From NCBI GenBank assembly GCA_030340625.1, contig JAOPHQ010005738.1, forward strand, positions 67,001 through 131,000: a stretch of 64,000 nt of DNA. The letters run 5' to 3'. How positions within the stretch are numbered: position 1 is the first letter of the stretch; every line of letters begins with the position of its first letter. A model generated the notes under the pieces. The model did no database searches. It had not been told where the DNA came from and saw only the letters and a program-made list of their open reading frames with translations. This document shows positions 1 to 12,539 of the stretch, piece by piece. The DNA is from Merluccius polli (Eukaryota; Chordata; Actinopteri; Gadiformes; Merlucciidae). The translations under genes were made by a program, and so were the position numbers.

Positions 1-350
1 CATAGTTAACTTATAATAGATTAGCAATAAAGTATATTTTAATATTACTAAGCAAACAAAAGAAGATTAATAAAAGGCATGGCAAAGACGTAATGGGTGG
101 GTTATAATTATAAGATACTCATGAGGCTTTTATTAATGTTCTTAAGCATTTGCAAACTGTTAACAAGTTTCTTATAAGCACTTATAAATGTGTTATAGCC
201 TGCTATTAACTGTATTATAATGCCATTATTAACACTTATATAGGTTTATAAACACACAATAATGTTAATAAGCATCTTGTAAGGACTTACAAGGGCCTTA
301 TTACCTATTAATTAATGGTTATTACGAGGACCTTAATATAAAGCGTTACC
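1..350. repeat. Terminal part of an AT-rich DNA element (GGTAACGCTTTA-type end)
   Basis: The stretch is AT-rich and made of loosely repeated TTATAA, TTAATAAGC and ACTTATAA words. It ends near 350 with a terminus that reads GGTAACGCTTTATATTAAGG on the minus strand. The same kind of terminus (GGTAA.ACT..AGATTAGGGACC) bounds the element at 25875-26306. I infer the right end of a non-autonomous element whose left end lies outside the window. No target duplication can be checked. It would lie in a fam8a1 intron. Confidence 0.45.
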
Positions 351-448
351 AGCATATCTTTTAACATAGCCTTAGGGTCAGACCTTTAATGATGTTTTGT
401 TACAGAGCTAAATATGAAAAACAATGTCCTGACTGTATGAAACCTCAC

Positions 449-1415
449 CTCGTAAAAACAGACCAATATCCGGTAGACTAGGGCCACAAGCATCATCTTC
501 TGAAGCTCCTCCATTGAGGTATCCTCATCTATTTCCTCCACTATGAAGTGCATGGCAAACTTGGAAATATCCCTGGGAAATAAACAATTCTGGTCATTTA
601 ATAACAACCGTTATCCGTCAAATCGACTCATCAATTGATTGACAAGCACGAAAATGATTTGGGGAAACGATTGTGTTTAACACGTCCACTCAGACCCATC
701 GCACTTACTTCATCCCACTAAGGTGCATGATGCTGATGATGATGGTTGCCTTTATAAAGAACAATATGAAGAAATCCACCATTTCAGCAACAAGCCTTTG
801 AAAGGGCGAAGGAATGATGTACTCTCGACCTGTGAAACGTTGAAGTGGTTGCAATTAGACATAGCTGATCTGACCTGGGACATACATTGTAGTGGGACCA
901 TGCCAGTGTACTGGCGAACCTCGCGTACCTGGTCTGTGTGCATTCCGGTGGTCCTGGGTCTGCTGGTGGGTCTGTGTGGGCGCCGCCGCCGTCAGGGAGC
1001 TGCTGCCCGTGGCCTGGCCGGTCTGGCTCCCGGGGCTGGGGAGACCAGGCGAGTAGGTCGACAATGGCAGACCGAACGGGTTGTTGTACCAGTTCTGAGC
1101 ATCAAAGCCGGTGAACCCGGTGTGTGGTGCCGAGGTGGAGCCGCCGGCGGGGTGCAGCAGGTGGTGGTGGTAAGCGTTAGGCACCGCACCGCACACCGAG
1201 ACCCAGCTCTGCCAGCCCACATACCCGGTGTAGTACTGCCACATCCAGGTCTGCAGGGTGGCGCAGTATTCAGTGGTGCTGCGCTTTCCGCAAACGCCGT
1301 TCTCCGCTTTCATGTCGGCTCGGTTTGTTGTTGTAATGTACGCGTGTGGCTTTTCCTTGTTGAAAATTATGTTTTCCTTATCGCGTTCAATGTTAGTGTT
1401 TTCGTCGGCCGCCAT
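449..1415 (-). CDS. fam8a1: FAM8A1 (RDD-domain membrane protein, ERAD cofactor), first three coding exons; 3' part outside window
   Basis: Coding exons run 1415-929, 829-709 and 572-449 on the minus strand, with phases 1, 2 and 0 and GT/AG borders; together they give 244 residues. The start (MAADENTN) follows a CpG-rich stretch. Near residues 55-75 the EYCATLQTWMWQYYTGYVGW motif matches the conserved FAM8A1 N-terminal motif. Exon 2 begins the RDD membrane domain (GREYIIPSPFQRLVAEMVDF, then a hydrophobic FFILFFIKATIIISI helix). Exon 3 encodes DISKFAMHFIVEEIDEDTSM, nearly identical to human FAM8A1. The remaining exons, for the rest of the RDD domain, lie left of the window. FAM8A1 is known as an ER membrane cofactor of the HRD1 ubiquitin ligase complex. 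The 99-nt first intron is a multiple of three but carries an in-frame stop at 855-857, so it must be removed. The proline/glutamine-rich linker is shorter than in human. Confidence 0.93.
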
Positions 1416-2553
1416 GTTTGTGATGACGTCGCATGAACGTCACCAGTTTAGTATTGTAAGTAAAAGTAGATTTCTTCCGGAAATAGATGACATGCAAGTA
1501 AAATAATTTTACATGCGTTCGTGCTTCGTGGGTGTAAATTGTTAAACGACGAAATCCAGACTTCCTTAGTGTACAATGGCACGACCCGCCCATAAAGGGT
1601 GACCACTAGTGCAGATGGTCCTTTCTACAACCAGTAGCTACTTTTAGTCATCACTAGAAACAAGGCCATGCTGCCCCATGCCAGCCATGTTCTAGACCTA
1701 AACTACTTGGTGAAAGCATGCCAGCAGCACTTCTCATTGTACCGATTAAATAATCAGCCCTGATGCATTTAATGAAACGCGGGGCGATGTTACCGCGGGG
1801 GCAGGGGTGCCCCCTACTGTTGGGAGGAAGTTAACTTTTTTTTTTTGAAGACGGTGTCAGATGGGTATAGTCTATCATGTTTGTTGTACTCTTAATTCAA
1901 ATAACCACGTAATGGCCTAACTACCGCGACATGGCGTCCGGCGCTGTTAGCCAGTCATGGCAAAACGACCGAACTGGCGTCATTTGGGATGTTAGTGTAA
2001 AATTGCTGTGACGACTGCGTTGCTGGCTCCAGTGTTGTAGTGTTTCTTGGTGATGCAGTTGTCAAGTGTAACATTTAAACCCATATGCAGTTTAGCTATG
2101 GCGACATGCCCATACAAACTGAGGGGGCGCCAACCCTGAAGGACCCAGACATGTCCATAGTCACCCCTGTGTGCCCTCAAAAATTAACCTCCCCCTCTTT
2201 CACACCGTTCAATACACTGCGATTTGAGCAGGTCAACCCACCCTTCTCGTCACACAATATGTCCTAGCTGCACCAGCAGGGAGACTAATGATAATTCATC
2301 CTAAGCCTCAGTAGGCTAGTAACTGCCAGGTTACATTGGCTATACATGCCCTTTTATTGTGGACCCAATATGAAAAAGCATATTAGGGGAATGACGAAAC
2401 CGCATCTTCACAAGGATCCGGACAAACTAGTCTAAGAAACGACAAGTATAGACCAATCAGTGAACCTTTTATTGAAGATTTGTGCAACATGTTGCCACAT
2501 GAAGAGTTTGCATTTTGTACTCTGCGGAAAGGCTGGTTAAACCTCCAAGCGAG
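1416..2553. other. fam8a1 promoter side and intergenic spacer to the fabp gene
   Basis: No coding region is recognised. The first part (1416-1450) is CpG-containing and is probably the fam8a1 promoter and 5' leader. The rest is ordinary spacer, apart from the dispersed repeat copy listed at 2190-2290. The 3' untranslated part of the fabp gene should lie just below 2554, but I could not define its end. Confidence 0.5.
2190..2290. repeat. Copy 1 of a dispersed ~100-bp repeat
   Basis: The stretch from CTCTTTCACACCGTTCAATA to CAGCAGGGAGACTAATGATA occurs again at about 4112-4212 with a few substitutions and the same orientation. Flanking bases differ on both sides, so this is a dispersed repeat and not a local tandem duplication. 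The family is not identified. Confidence 0.75.
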
Positions 2554-3326
2554 TTATGCCTCCCTTTCATACGTCCTCACTGCTACAACATCACCTGATG
2601 TACAAGTCTGGAGAAAATAAGCGTGAAATGCAGTAAATGTGCAGCCAAAATTAGTTTAAAAAAAAACAAAAAAAAAAAAACGTCAGACTTAAACGGCAAT
2701 CGTTTGGCCTCACCGTTATTAGTTTGCCACTGTGAAGAGTGCGCTCCAGGGTCGTAGTCTTGCCATCCCAGGTCTGTGTCTGCACCAGCTTCCCATCAGT
2801 GAAGGTAACGATGGTCTGCAAGCGGAGATGGCCACCAGAAGTATTAAAGCATGGCCTATATTTCCCAATACATGGGGAGGGGGACAACGCACTCAACTAA
2901 ACCGACCTTAGTCAGTCTGTTGTCGGCGGTTTTCTCCTCGAACTCCTCGCCCAGTCTGAACGTAATCTGGGAGCTTTTAAAATGACTGAGCGTCTTCATG
3001 GTAACAACACCATCATCATCCACGCTGATGATGAATGTGGGCTTCACCACGTTTCCCATTTTGCGAGTGGCAAGGCCGACACCTGTGTACACAACATTTG
3101 AAGTTACTCCAGTCACTTCAACACAATACAATTGACCTTACAAGTTCAAAAACCAACTGCTTGTCGGCAGGGGTCATCCATTTTCTTTTAAAGCCTTGTA
3201 GCCAGTTCACGGTAAAACAAATAAAGGAAAGATTTCAAAGGAGGTAATCTCACCTATTGCCCTCATGTACGCATCAAAGTTATCACTGACAGTCATCTTC
3301 CATGTCCCAGCAAATTGGTCAACCAT
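2554..3326 (-). CDS. fabp11: Intracellular fatty-acid-binding protein, FABP4/FABP11 type
   Basis: There are four exons on the minus strand: 3326-3254 (73 nt), 3082-2907 (176 nt), 2815-2714 (102 nt) and 2607-2554 (54 nt). All have GT/AG borders and matching phases, and encode 134 residues, the usual FABP length. Exon sizes follow the fixed FABP plan, with 73 nt and 102 nt being diagnostic. The protein starts [20 protein letters not shown], carries the VGLATRK turn, and ends [13 protein letters not shown] with the Arg-x-Tyr pair that holds the fatty-acid carboxylate. The protein is a cytosolic ten-stranded beta-barrel that carries long-chain fatty acids. It most resembles the fish fabp11 (fabp4-like) group; PMP2/fabp8 is the main alternative. 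Human FABP4, FABP5 and PMP2 lie on 8q21 near HEY1 and STMN2, which agrees with the neighbours here. Confidence 0.93.
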
Positions 3327-3539
3327 GCTTGCGGTAGTTGAACTTGGTGTCGCGCCAGCCAATGATTGCTATGGACCTATTACGTCTTCACAGTAGGCAC
3401 ATGTTATAATCCAGGTCACTTTTAAGTACGCGGACTATTTTCTGCAACGAATCACAGACAGCAGAGGCGGAGGCGTGGTTTTACACTGCCTGGTATGCAT
3501 CAGCGCATAATGAATTGGATATTCGTGTTGGGCCTTGTG

Positions 3540-3588
3540 CCATCCCATCCATCCATCCATCTTCTACCGCTTATCCGGGGTCGAGGCC
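3540..3588 (-). repeat. Fish retroelement 3' tail with (GATG)n end (RTE/Rex3-like)
   Basis: CATCCATCCATCTTCTACCG followed by CTTATCCGGGGTCG is, on the minus strand, a conserved word ending in a GGATGGATGG tail. From memory this word is very common in fish genomes, and GATG tails are typical of RTE-clade LINEs such as Rex3. Only the last ~50 bp are present. The family name is an inference. Confidence 0.5.
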
Positions 3589-3664
3589 TAATTATTACGT
3601 TAAACGCCAAAACCAAAAATGTTGTCTCGCAGTCATTAAGATTATACAAGTAATGTGATTTGGC

Positions 3665-3927
<263 letters not shown>

Positions 3928-4111
3928 GACAGGCAGACAGAGCAGATATGAAGCTCTGGATACTAACGAGTGTTTTCTATTGCATGTGTTATGATTTTAC
4001 GGGTTTACACGGGTGTCTGGCAACTTTGTAGTTTGGGCTGGTTTTTATTGGATTGGGCGGGTTCTAAGATGTGATTGGGCTGGAAACTGTCAATCTCATC
4101 TGGCAACACTG

Positions 4112-4212
4112 CCCTCTTTCACACCGTTCAATATACACCGATTTGAGCAGGTCAACCCACCCTTCGCGTCATGCAATATATCCTAGCTGCACCAGCAGGG
4201 AGACTAATGATA
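4112..4212. repeat. Copy 2 of a dispersed ~100-bp repeat
   Basis: This is the second copy of the element at 2190-2290. It has changes such as TATACACC for TACACTGC and CGCGTCATGC for CTCGTCACAC. It follows a separate repetitive-looking stretch (about 3998-4110) containing GGGCTGGTTTTTATTGGATT. Confidence 0.75.
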
Positions 4213-6635
4213 CACTACACTCATGTATTATTTTTGAATATCTGTACTTTCATTGTTTTTTTTATACATACTGCTAGCTAGGCCTACTCGACTACATTTT
4301 CCATACATTGATAGCCTATGTCAGGAATAATGCACTTGGAGCAGGTCAGTTATGAGAACATAGCCGCACGACAGGAGATGCTGCCGTTTACCCCTGAAGT
4401 GCGCTTATTTTTCCATAACTCACGTTTTCCCAGTGCATTATCCCACTTATATTACGGCTAAATGGCCAAAGTAATTAATGCATATGTTGTAAATTATGTT
4501 TATTGTGAAATTATGTTATTAGAATTCATAACTTAATACAGTGCAGAACTATTGTTTCATCTTTTGTTGAACTTAATGAAATATCATAATATTATTCGTC
4601 TAAATCATTAGAAAGTTTATACTTTTACTTTTTTTTTTAACTTAAGTAGGATATATAGGGTTAAATCTGATATAATCTACACAGAAACAAAACACCTAAA
4701 GCTTTATTTATTTAATCAAACTCACAAACTCACTCAAACATGTCAGAAGCCTGCTTACGTCTTTCAACCAGTAGATGGCGACATTGATAACCCTTTCTCA
4801 ACAACACATAGTATAGTTATCAATCTTCATTGCAATTATAGCACACCAAACAATGGAATCTGACAATTGGCCCGGGGACAATTGGCCCCTGGGCACTGGC
4901 CCAGTTGCCTAAATGGTTATTCCTTGTCCCCAAACTGGCTGGTAGAATGAAAGTCTTCATAATGTCTTTGGAGTTCGACCAAGACCGAGTTTAAAACCCC
5001 AAACAGGCAAAGTCAAACAGACATGACACCTTTGACTCTCTGGAGCTGTGAAGAAGCGTTGCTTCATGAAACTACCGGAACATCAAGCAATGTGGACGAA
5101 TTATCTGGACTGGTGTCCTCACACCAGTCCAGGTGTGTGTGTCACACCTTTTTCACGACCAAGTGGACTTGCACCTGTGTATGTAGGCCTATTTGATAAC
5201 TGCACCGCCCCATGCTTATGCTCTCTAGTGGAAGACACCTTGAGTAACTGGATTTCACATGTATTAAGTATGGACAACATACCATAACATACCATAAAAT
5301 AAATAGACACAAGCAGAAAGTACGATACATAAACCATTAATATTCACAGCTATTCTGCCTAATATATTAAATAAGCATGGAAGCATAGAAGAAGGATACA
5401 AATCGAGAAGGAGGAAGACAGTCAGGAAGCCGTCAAACAGTGTTGCTCTCTGAGTGCTCCCAACACAACAAACAATTCATATTTATTATTTAGTATTTAT
5501 CAAGAACATTATATCCAGGCCTCAGTACATTGGCAACTCCACCTTTATAATGCAATATTAAAGATCTTGTTTTATCTAAATTATTAAATGCAATAATTGT
5601 CATTTTATTGTCATCATATGATTTTAATTTCATATTAAACTCTCTAACAATGCACAATTCAATCCGAGGAGCAAGAGGGCGGTGGCATCCAGTGCAGTAG
5701 ATTTGACCAATTAAGTGTTTGGATCAGTTTGTTGCACTTCACTCACCTGAGGCTACGCGGCTATCACATTCAATAGCAGCACACAGCCCAGAGTTCATCT
5801 GATGGACATGACACAGTGGCTGATACAGAGAACCCCATTCTTCCTGCCTATTCTCATCAGCACTCCAGCCTCCCATTGATGGTGGAGTGGTGGCCACGGA
5901 CAAAAGCTGTAGGTTATATACTGTACAAACACAGCCCCTCGCCTGCAGCCGCACACTGACCCATTCTCTGGTGTGTGTGAGAACGAAGAGGGACCCCCCC
6001 CCCCCGCCTCTTTCAGTTGCTTTGTGTTGGTATCTGTCAACAGTGTAGTCGCAGGCAGTCCCATTGTAGCGGCCCAGTGTTTCTTATTGACACAGGGCCT
6101 CCGTCCGCCTGTTCCCAGGCTCCAACCTTAGGACTCATGAATAGTTGAGAGAGGATCCTCTGGACCAGAGAGCAGGCCTGGCTTGTGATGAACCTGAAGT
6201 TAAGGTTCCTTATGGGGGGAGTAAGGAGTTACAGCTGCAGCTTCTGGTTTAATATGCAGCTGACAGAGAATTAGACTTAGAATTATGTTATTACGTGTAA
6301 ATTCAAAACTGCTCAAATATCCAAATGAAGTGCATTCCTATTTTATATTTTGTTCCAACACATTTTTTAACTATCACACTGGGTGAAGTAATACACAAGA
6401 AGAGAAAAATAAAAACATACCCCGTGTTTAATTTTAATTTTGAATAAAACTTGTTGAGTGAAAAGAACAAGAACACGTCAGATGTCCACCACATCTGGAA
6501 AACCAGCAGGGGGCCACAGCTCAGGTTCACATCCATGTAGGTGCCATCTGCTGGGAGGCTCACAGGACCTGCGGGACTTGCCCTTGTGTCTATGCCTCTT
6601 TAGCTGACTGCTGTTCGACAGTGAGAGAGAGAGAG

Positions 6636-6671
<36 letters not shown>

Positions 6672-7226
6672 AGGATGACGAGTGTGTGTGTGTGTGTTGG
6701 TTGAGAGGGGGTCAAAGAGGTGCCCCGTGCTTGTGTGCTGGAAGCCTTTTCATGGTCCTCTCTTTGATCTCCTCTCTCATCTTTTTTGTCCCACACGCTC
6801 CCTGTGCCTGAGGCTCCTGCTTGTTGGCCCACCGATGGGAGGCGGGGGGGCAGTGGTGTGGGGGGGGTCCCACCTCCCACTCACAGAGGCTCTGCTTGTT
6901 CTGTTAAGACTGGGAGAGCTGCCCAACTTCATGGAGGGTATAGAGCAGTGTGGGTGCAGGGTTAACTATAGGAGCCAGGGTCCAGCCTCTTTTTCTGCTC
7001 CACTTTTATGCTTTCCCCCTCAGATCCCCAACAAGTGGGCTGGAGTCCTTGCATGAAATACGACTGCCACAGTGCTCAAAAGGTGGCCTCCTGAACCCTC
7101 GCTACATGGGAAAGTGCCTCCCTGCCCACCCTCCCTCAGCTGGAAGTTACGTAAAGCCTGCCAGAGGAGAGCCTTCTTCAATCATTACGGACGAGGCCTC
7201 CCATCATGTACCCCTCTGCAACTCGC

Positions 7227-7311
<85 letters not shown>
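7227..7311. repeat. (CT)n microsatellite
   Basis: An almost pure run of CT units about 85 bp long, broken once near its start by an extra TTT. Frames through it give artificial Ser-Leu repeats. Confidence 0.97.
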
Positions 7312-7314
<3 letters not shown>

Positions 7315-8683
7315 ACAAACACAGTACAGTGGGATCCACGTCCGTGTTCAAAGCACCAGCCGTGAAATCACATGAGAAAGGTTGGCAGGAGAGCACGTCT
7401 GTAAAGTCAAGATGCATGTCATGAAGAAGACCCCCACCAGCACCCACCCACCTACCCTGCAAGCCCCCCTTAACCCTCTAATTACTCCCCATGCTGTCTA
7501 CTAGCCTGCAGCGCCGAGCCCCTGATTGAGGATTAATTGGAGAGGGCAGAACTTACCTCTATTTAGGCATATGGCAAGTGTTAGGCTATAACAGGCCGTC
7601 CAGGTCATCCTGGCATTTATTCTGCAATATTTCATGAGAAATCAATTCAAGGGAGGGGTTTTCATGTCTCCAACGCATGTGTTTGTGGTCAGAAAATCGT
7701 GCCGTGCTAACACCTTGGAAGGTAATGACAGAGAGTGGAGGAAAACAAATCTGAGATTTCTTGTTGGATGAGTGTCTGGTGCACCCTGCCTTGAACATTT
7801 GAATCTTACACGGAGTCTCTTACACATACGTACACATAAACATATTACCATCATACTAATAAACTATTACTAATACACTTCTCAGGCCTTTCACATAATT
7901 ACAAGACAAGCTTGCCGATACAAGATGAATGGAAAGAAAAGATATATAATGGAACACAAAAATGGAAATGAGAGAAGGAGAGAAGAAAATGAAGAAAGAA
8001 AGACAGAAATAATAAGGAAAGAAAGGAAGGAAGGCTAGAAAGAAAGTAAGAAGGACAGAGAGAAAGAAAAGAGAGTAAGGAGTTGTAGTAACAGGCTTTC
8101 TGCAGATCACTGGCAGTTTGACTGCAGTGGAGAGTAATGGGGCTGGCAGGGCGGAATCAATTACTGGCCGCAACACATTTTCCCACAGGTCAGAGCTTGG
8201 GAAAGCAGGTCTGCACTACAGAACAGACAGACAGCTGGCACAGAGCTGCCACTGCAGAGCAGTGGCCTCACAACAGACACAACTATTTTCATGATTAACT
8301 TGTGATACTCCATTCCACTATTTTTTTACTATTTTTTTATCCTTGTCCTTTCTCAAATGATCAGCGAACCACTCAATGTTTCAGGTTTTATTTGGCGAGC
8401 TTCATGTTGAAGAGGTAAACTCTTCAGAGGCATGGGTCTGGGTGTCTGAGAGTGAAGGCGACACTCATAGTAATGATAGGTGGTGTGCGATAGTGTGCAT
8501 GACAATGAAAAGCCATCGCTGGCAGTGATACCTAATTTCCAGCCTGACAGAGCCTCTTCTGTTCTTTAAGAGAAAAAACACTTCTCACACTGCTTCACAC
8601 TGCTCCAATACTTAATCCAAAAAAAACACAATTCATATGGGCTGCATGCACAGACAGAGACATGGGAACACACACACACACGT

Positions 8684-8729
<46 letters not shown>

Positions 8730-9679
8730 TCTATTGATATGCAAACAATGTTTTTCCTGTATGTGGGTTAGGGAAGCACAATGTGTGGCCCCAAAAGCTG
8801 CTTGTTCTCTGATCCCAGACTTGGTGCCATACAGACATCATACATTGATTCCTGTTTTGTTAATTGGGAGTCTTTCTTCCATTGTACTGCTGCACAAGTC
8901 AACCAATGATTGAGAGTAGGCGAGCAGACCTTGAGAACAAAGAGTTTGCTGTCAGGTGTTGCAAGTGAGAGTATCTGATAAAAGTAATATAGGATTTAAA
9001 GGACTTTATCCAGGTCAAAGGATTTACTCCAACGTTCAGCAAATCAAGGAAGCGTTAAGCATTTCAAACTGTAACACCAAGAATTCCCCAATCAATACTA
9101 GTTGCCATTCCCTGTGCCTTTCATGTCTCTAAGCCTGGTAATTTAGCATGACCAGGGCCAGTAGACCGCACAACAACAATAATAATAATACAACTAAAAA
9201 ACCCTGCCAAACAAAGAAACAAGGAAGTGGGACACATCCTCCCTGGCTCTACCTATCCAAACAGCACCGAATGAATGGATGCCAACAAAGGCAGGAAGGT
9301 GAAGAATGAGAAGGCGAGTGCATTATGGTCAAATGGTGGGAATGGGGCTCAGGTCTGCTCAGCTCCCCGCTGCCCGATATAGAGCCTGGGTGCTGAGTGG
9401 ATCCAGAGGGGACTGGCAGGAAGCTGTGGCCCATAGGATAACATTGTTGAACAGAAGCTGTCTGCGAGACATTTCCCTGAGTCAGACGTGCTATTTAGGT
9501 CCACTACTATGGGTGGTACGACACGTTCTGTGTCTTAGCAGCGTGGGTCATTGCTTGTGGAAATATTAGACATTTTTTACCTAAACACTTATATTACACT
9601 ATTAATACTACCGGTATGTGTGTTACTTAATACAGAGAAAGGGTTGAGAACATTTTGAAATGAAAATCGCATTTCAAGC

Positions 9680-9728
9680 ACACACACATATCAAGCAAAC
9701 AAACACACAGACATACCCCTACGCAACA

Positions 9729-9769
<41 letters not shown>

Positions 9770-9859
9770 ACAAACACATACACACACACACTCCTACATG
9801 CACACACACCCCTACACAACCTACATGCACACACACTTCTACATACACACACAAACACT

Positions 9860-9905
<46 letters not shown>
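9680..9905. repeat. Interrupted (CA)n minisatellite-like array
   Basis: CA runs are broken by recurring CTACATGCACACACA and ACTTCTACA words (9790-9860), so a higher-order unit of roughly 20-25 bp has duplicated within the CA array. A pure CA run of about 45 bp closes it. Confidence 0.9.
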
Positions 9906-9910
<5 letters not shown>

Positions 9911-10136
9911 ATGCAGCGGCAGCAGCAGCAGGTGTTGAGTGACAGGTATAACATGTCAGGATGGTGTGCACACAGGATGCAGGCACGGCTGTGAGCGCCG
10001 CTGCTGCCCACAGCCTCGACGGTTGACATAGTAAATCAATCCTGGTGGGGGTGGAGGGAAGGTGGGGGAGACGCAGTCCTGTGAGACTGAGCCGGCCTCT
10101 GTCAGACACACTCGCGGCCAGGCCAGAGAGAGAGAG

Positions 10137-10171
<35 letters not shown>

Positions 10172-10366
10172 TGTGGACGGGTGGGGAGAACACTCGCCGG
10201 GAAGTGCTCACACGGAGATTGAGTTACCACGGAATTAGATCAGAGCTGTGGGAAACGCCACCTTCTAAACACACACTCTCTCTCTCTCGCCTGCTCGCTC
10301 GCTGGCGTGCACATAAACACTCACACAAACACACACACACACAGGCACACTCTCTCACTGTGTCGC

Positions 10367-10417
<51 letters not shown>

Positions 10418-11833
10418 CACCAAGGGGTGACACACACAGGCCAACTCGCTTACACACACAAACACACACACACACATACACACACACAAACACACAGTCA
10501 CCAAGGGGAACGTAAGGAAAGATTGAGGAAGGCAGCTGGGCACACGCCAGTTTCAAACAAATGCTGGCTTATAACTTTTAGCTTCTTGGCTGTGGCTGGA
10601 TAACCATTTTGGTGCTCATTTAGACCAAGGGTTGAGAGACAACAGGGCAGGCTCCTTTAATCATTAAATATGAAGGTGAAAGTATTCTAGAATCATGGTA
10701 TTATACCAAATACATATTTGTATACATAACATACGTTTTAAAACCAAAATATTACCTTTCTAAAACTGGCACAAAATAAAAACTTTTCTTTCTTTCCAAC
10801 TCTTCTTTCCAACTCTTCTTCCCCTTTTATTTAAGGTGTCCTTTTTTTGCCAAGGGCATCGGTCAAGGTGTTATGCCACAACTAGCCTTTTTTGCTGGGT
10901 GGGTGGGGGTGGAGGGTGCTAGTGGTCACAGGGGGAAATATAACAATCAGCTTTAATGACCCTGAGGAATGCATTCATGAAGGCCTTGAGAATCAGGTGC
11001 GAGGAGGTAGTGGAATGGTTTGTGTAATGGAGAACACATGTGGTTGCCCTGTCTTATCGACACTGTAGAAACTGTAATATTGTTATGGTGCCATATAACA
11101 ATATTAAGCTTGAGTCAAAAAAGGTTGTCTGTGGTTTATTTTAGAACCGACACGGCAAGGAGTGCACTCTCACTGATCCTTTTGGTCCCGAAAGGTGTGA
11201 CCCATCAAAATGATCTGTAACCCCTGCCTTTCCAATTATATGAATCGGCTTGAATGTAACAACCTAAGAACAACCTAATATTGCTTAGCTCTTTCCTTTG
11301 TGTACAACCAAAAGCAGTTTGAACAACACAGACTACAACACATACAGTTCACCATTCATGATATAGCACCTGTCAAAATATGTGACCTCACTTTGGACAC
11401 AGTAAACTACCTCTGATACCAACCAAACAGCATGTGATAATCGTTTTGATCTTCTGTAAACACAAATGGTGACTGGTGGTCACCATTTCAGATAAGGCAC
11501 TAGTCAAAATATGTCACCTGATGCTCACTGCTCACATATTCTGGTCTACAGCCACATAATGCGATAGGTCACACATTTGGGTCTTACAGGGGTCATGATC
11601 AGGGTTCTGACCAATCACAGGCCAGTGTTTCGGAGTGTAGACGCCTTCATAAAGGATACTGCTTGGGAAGCTGCATGCAAGTCTTTGGATGTTTGTTTCT
11701 CCTAGCAGATCAAGTACATTTCAAGGTCTATAAATCCACAGTTGTGAAAATGAAACTCAATAACTCACTATTATAATCGCTGTCAAGGGTGAATGATGTA
11801 GGTCTGTTTAATACAGATGTACCAAGAACAATG

Positions 11834-11888
<55 letters not shown>

Positions 11889-12367
11889 ACGAATGCGCAC
11901 CTTGTATGTGTGTGTGTGTGCATACGCTTGGGATGGCGCAAAGATCCCATCATGCTCCACCGACAGATTGACCGTGGGATGCACATTGTATCTGTCACCA
12001 CTGGAAGCTTATCTGACATTCTGGAAATGGAGTGTTCTGCTGCAGTTGTTCGCCGGAATCAAACCCTCATGTCTTGCTACCAACACGTTAACAACTGACC
12101 CGGTGCACGGATCAGGGAAACAGCTGCTCCGCAGGGAGTCCAGCTTACTCTCACTGATGACCCGAGCAGACATGCCATAGACACAGACGGATGGAGGTCA
12201 GACTGGTCAGACTATGTAGCACCCCCCGGTCTTAAGTCATTGCATATTGGAGAGTGGGATGTACTTTGAAGACAAAACATGTATTACACTGTCTTTTCTA
12301 GTTTGTTTGTTTTGGTTCATTGGTTTTCATTGGGTATGAGTCCAATATGTAACAAAATTCCACATAA

Positions 12368-12369
<2 letters not shown>

Positions 12370-12452
<83 letters not shown>
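12370..12452. repeat. (GT)n microsatellite
   Basis: A pure run of about 41 GT units, beginning next to the downstream (3') end of the L1 fragment, which is on the minus strand. Confidence 0.97.
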
Positions 12453-12456
<4 letters not shown>

Positions 12457-12539
12457 GTCTCGCTCTGTGATTTATGTACTCCCCATGCAAACCCACCCAG
12501 GAGGGATTAGTTCAAACATTGAAGGTTCCCATGTTTTAT

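Larger units (their letters stand above)
4213..12539. other. Gene-poor intergenic stretch dominated by dinucleotide microsatellites
   Basis: I see no exon with splice signals and no homology to a known protein. All long open frames here are translations of (CT)n, (CA)n or (GA)n runs. Main arrays: (GA)n 6620-6669, (CT)n 7227-7311, (CA)n 8671-8728, interrupted (CA)n 9680-9905, (GA)n 10123-10168, (CA)n 10320-10500 with two CAGTCACCAAGGGG interruptions, (GT)n 11836-11885 and (GT)n 12370-12452. Regulatory DNA for hey1 could lie here but cannot be recognised by eye. Confidence 0.7.

Noticed and set aside
6590..12470. Open frames with His-Thr, Cys-Val or Ser-Leu repeats
   Set aside because: They are translations of CA, GT and CT microsatellites without splice signals or homology.
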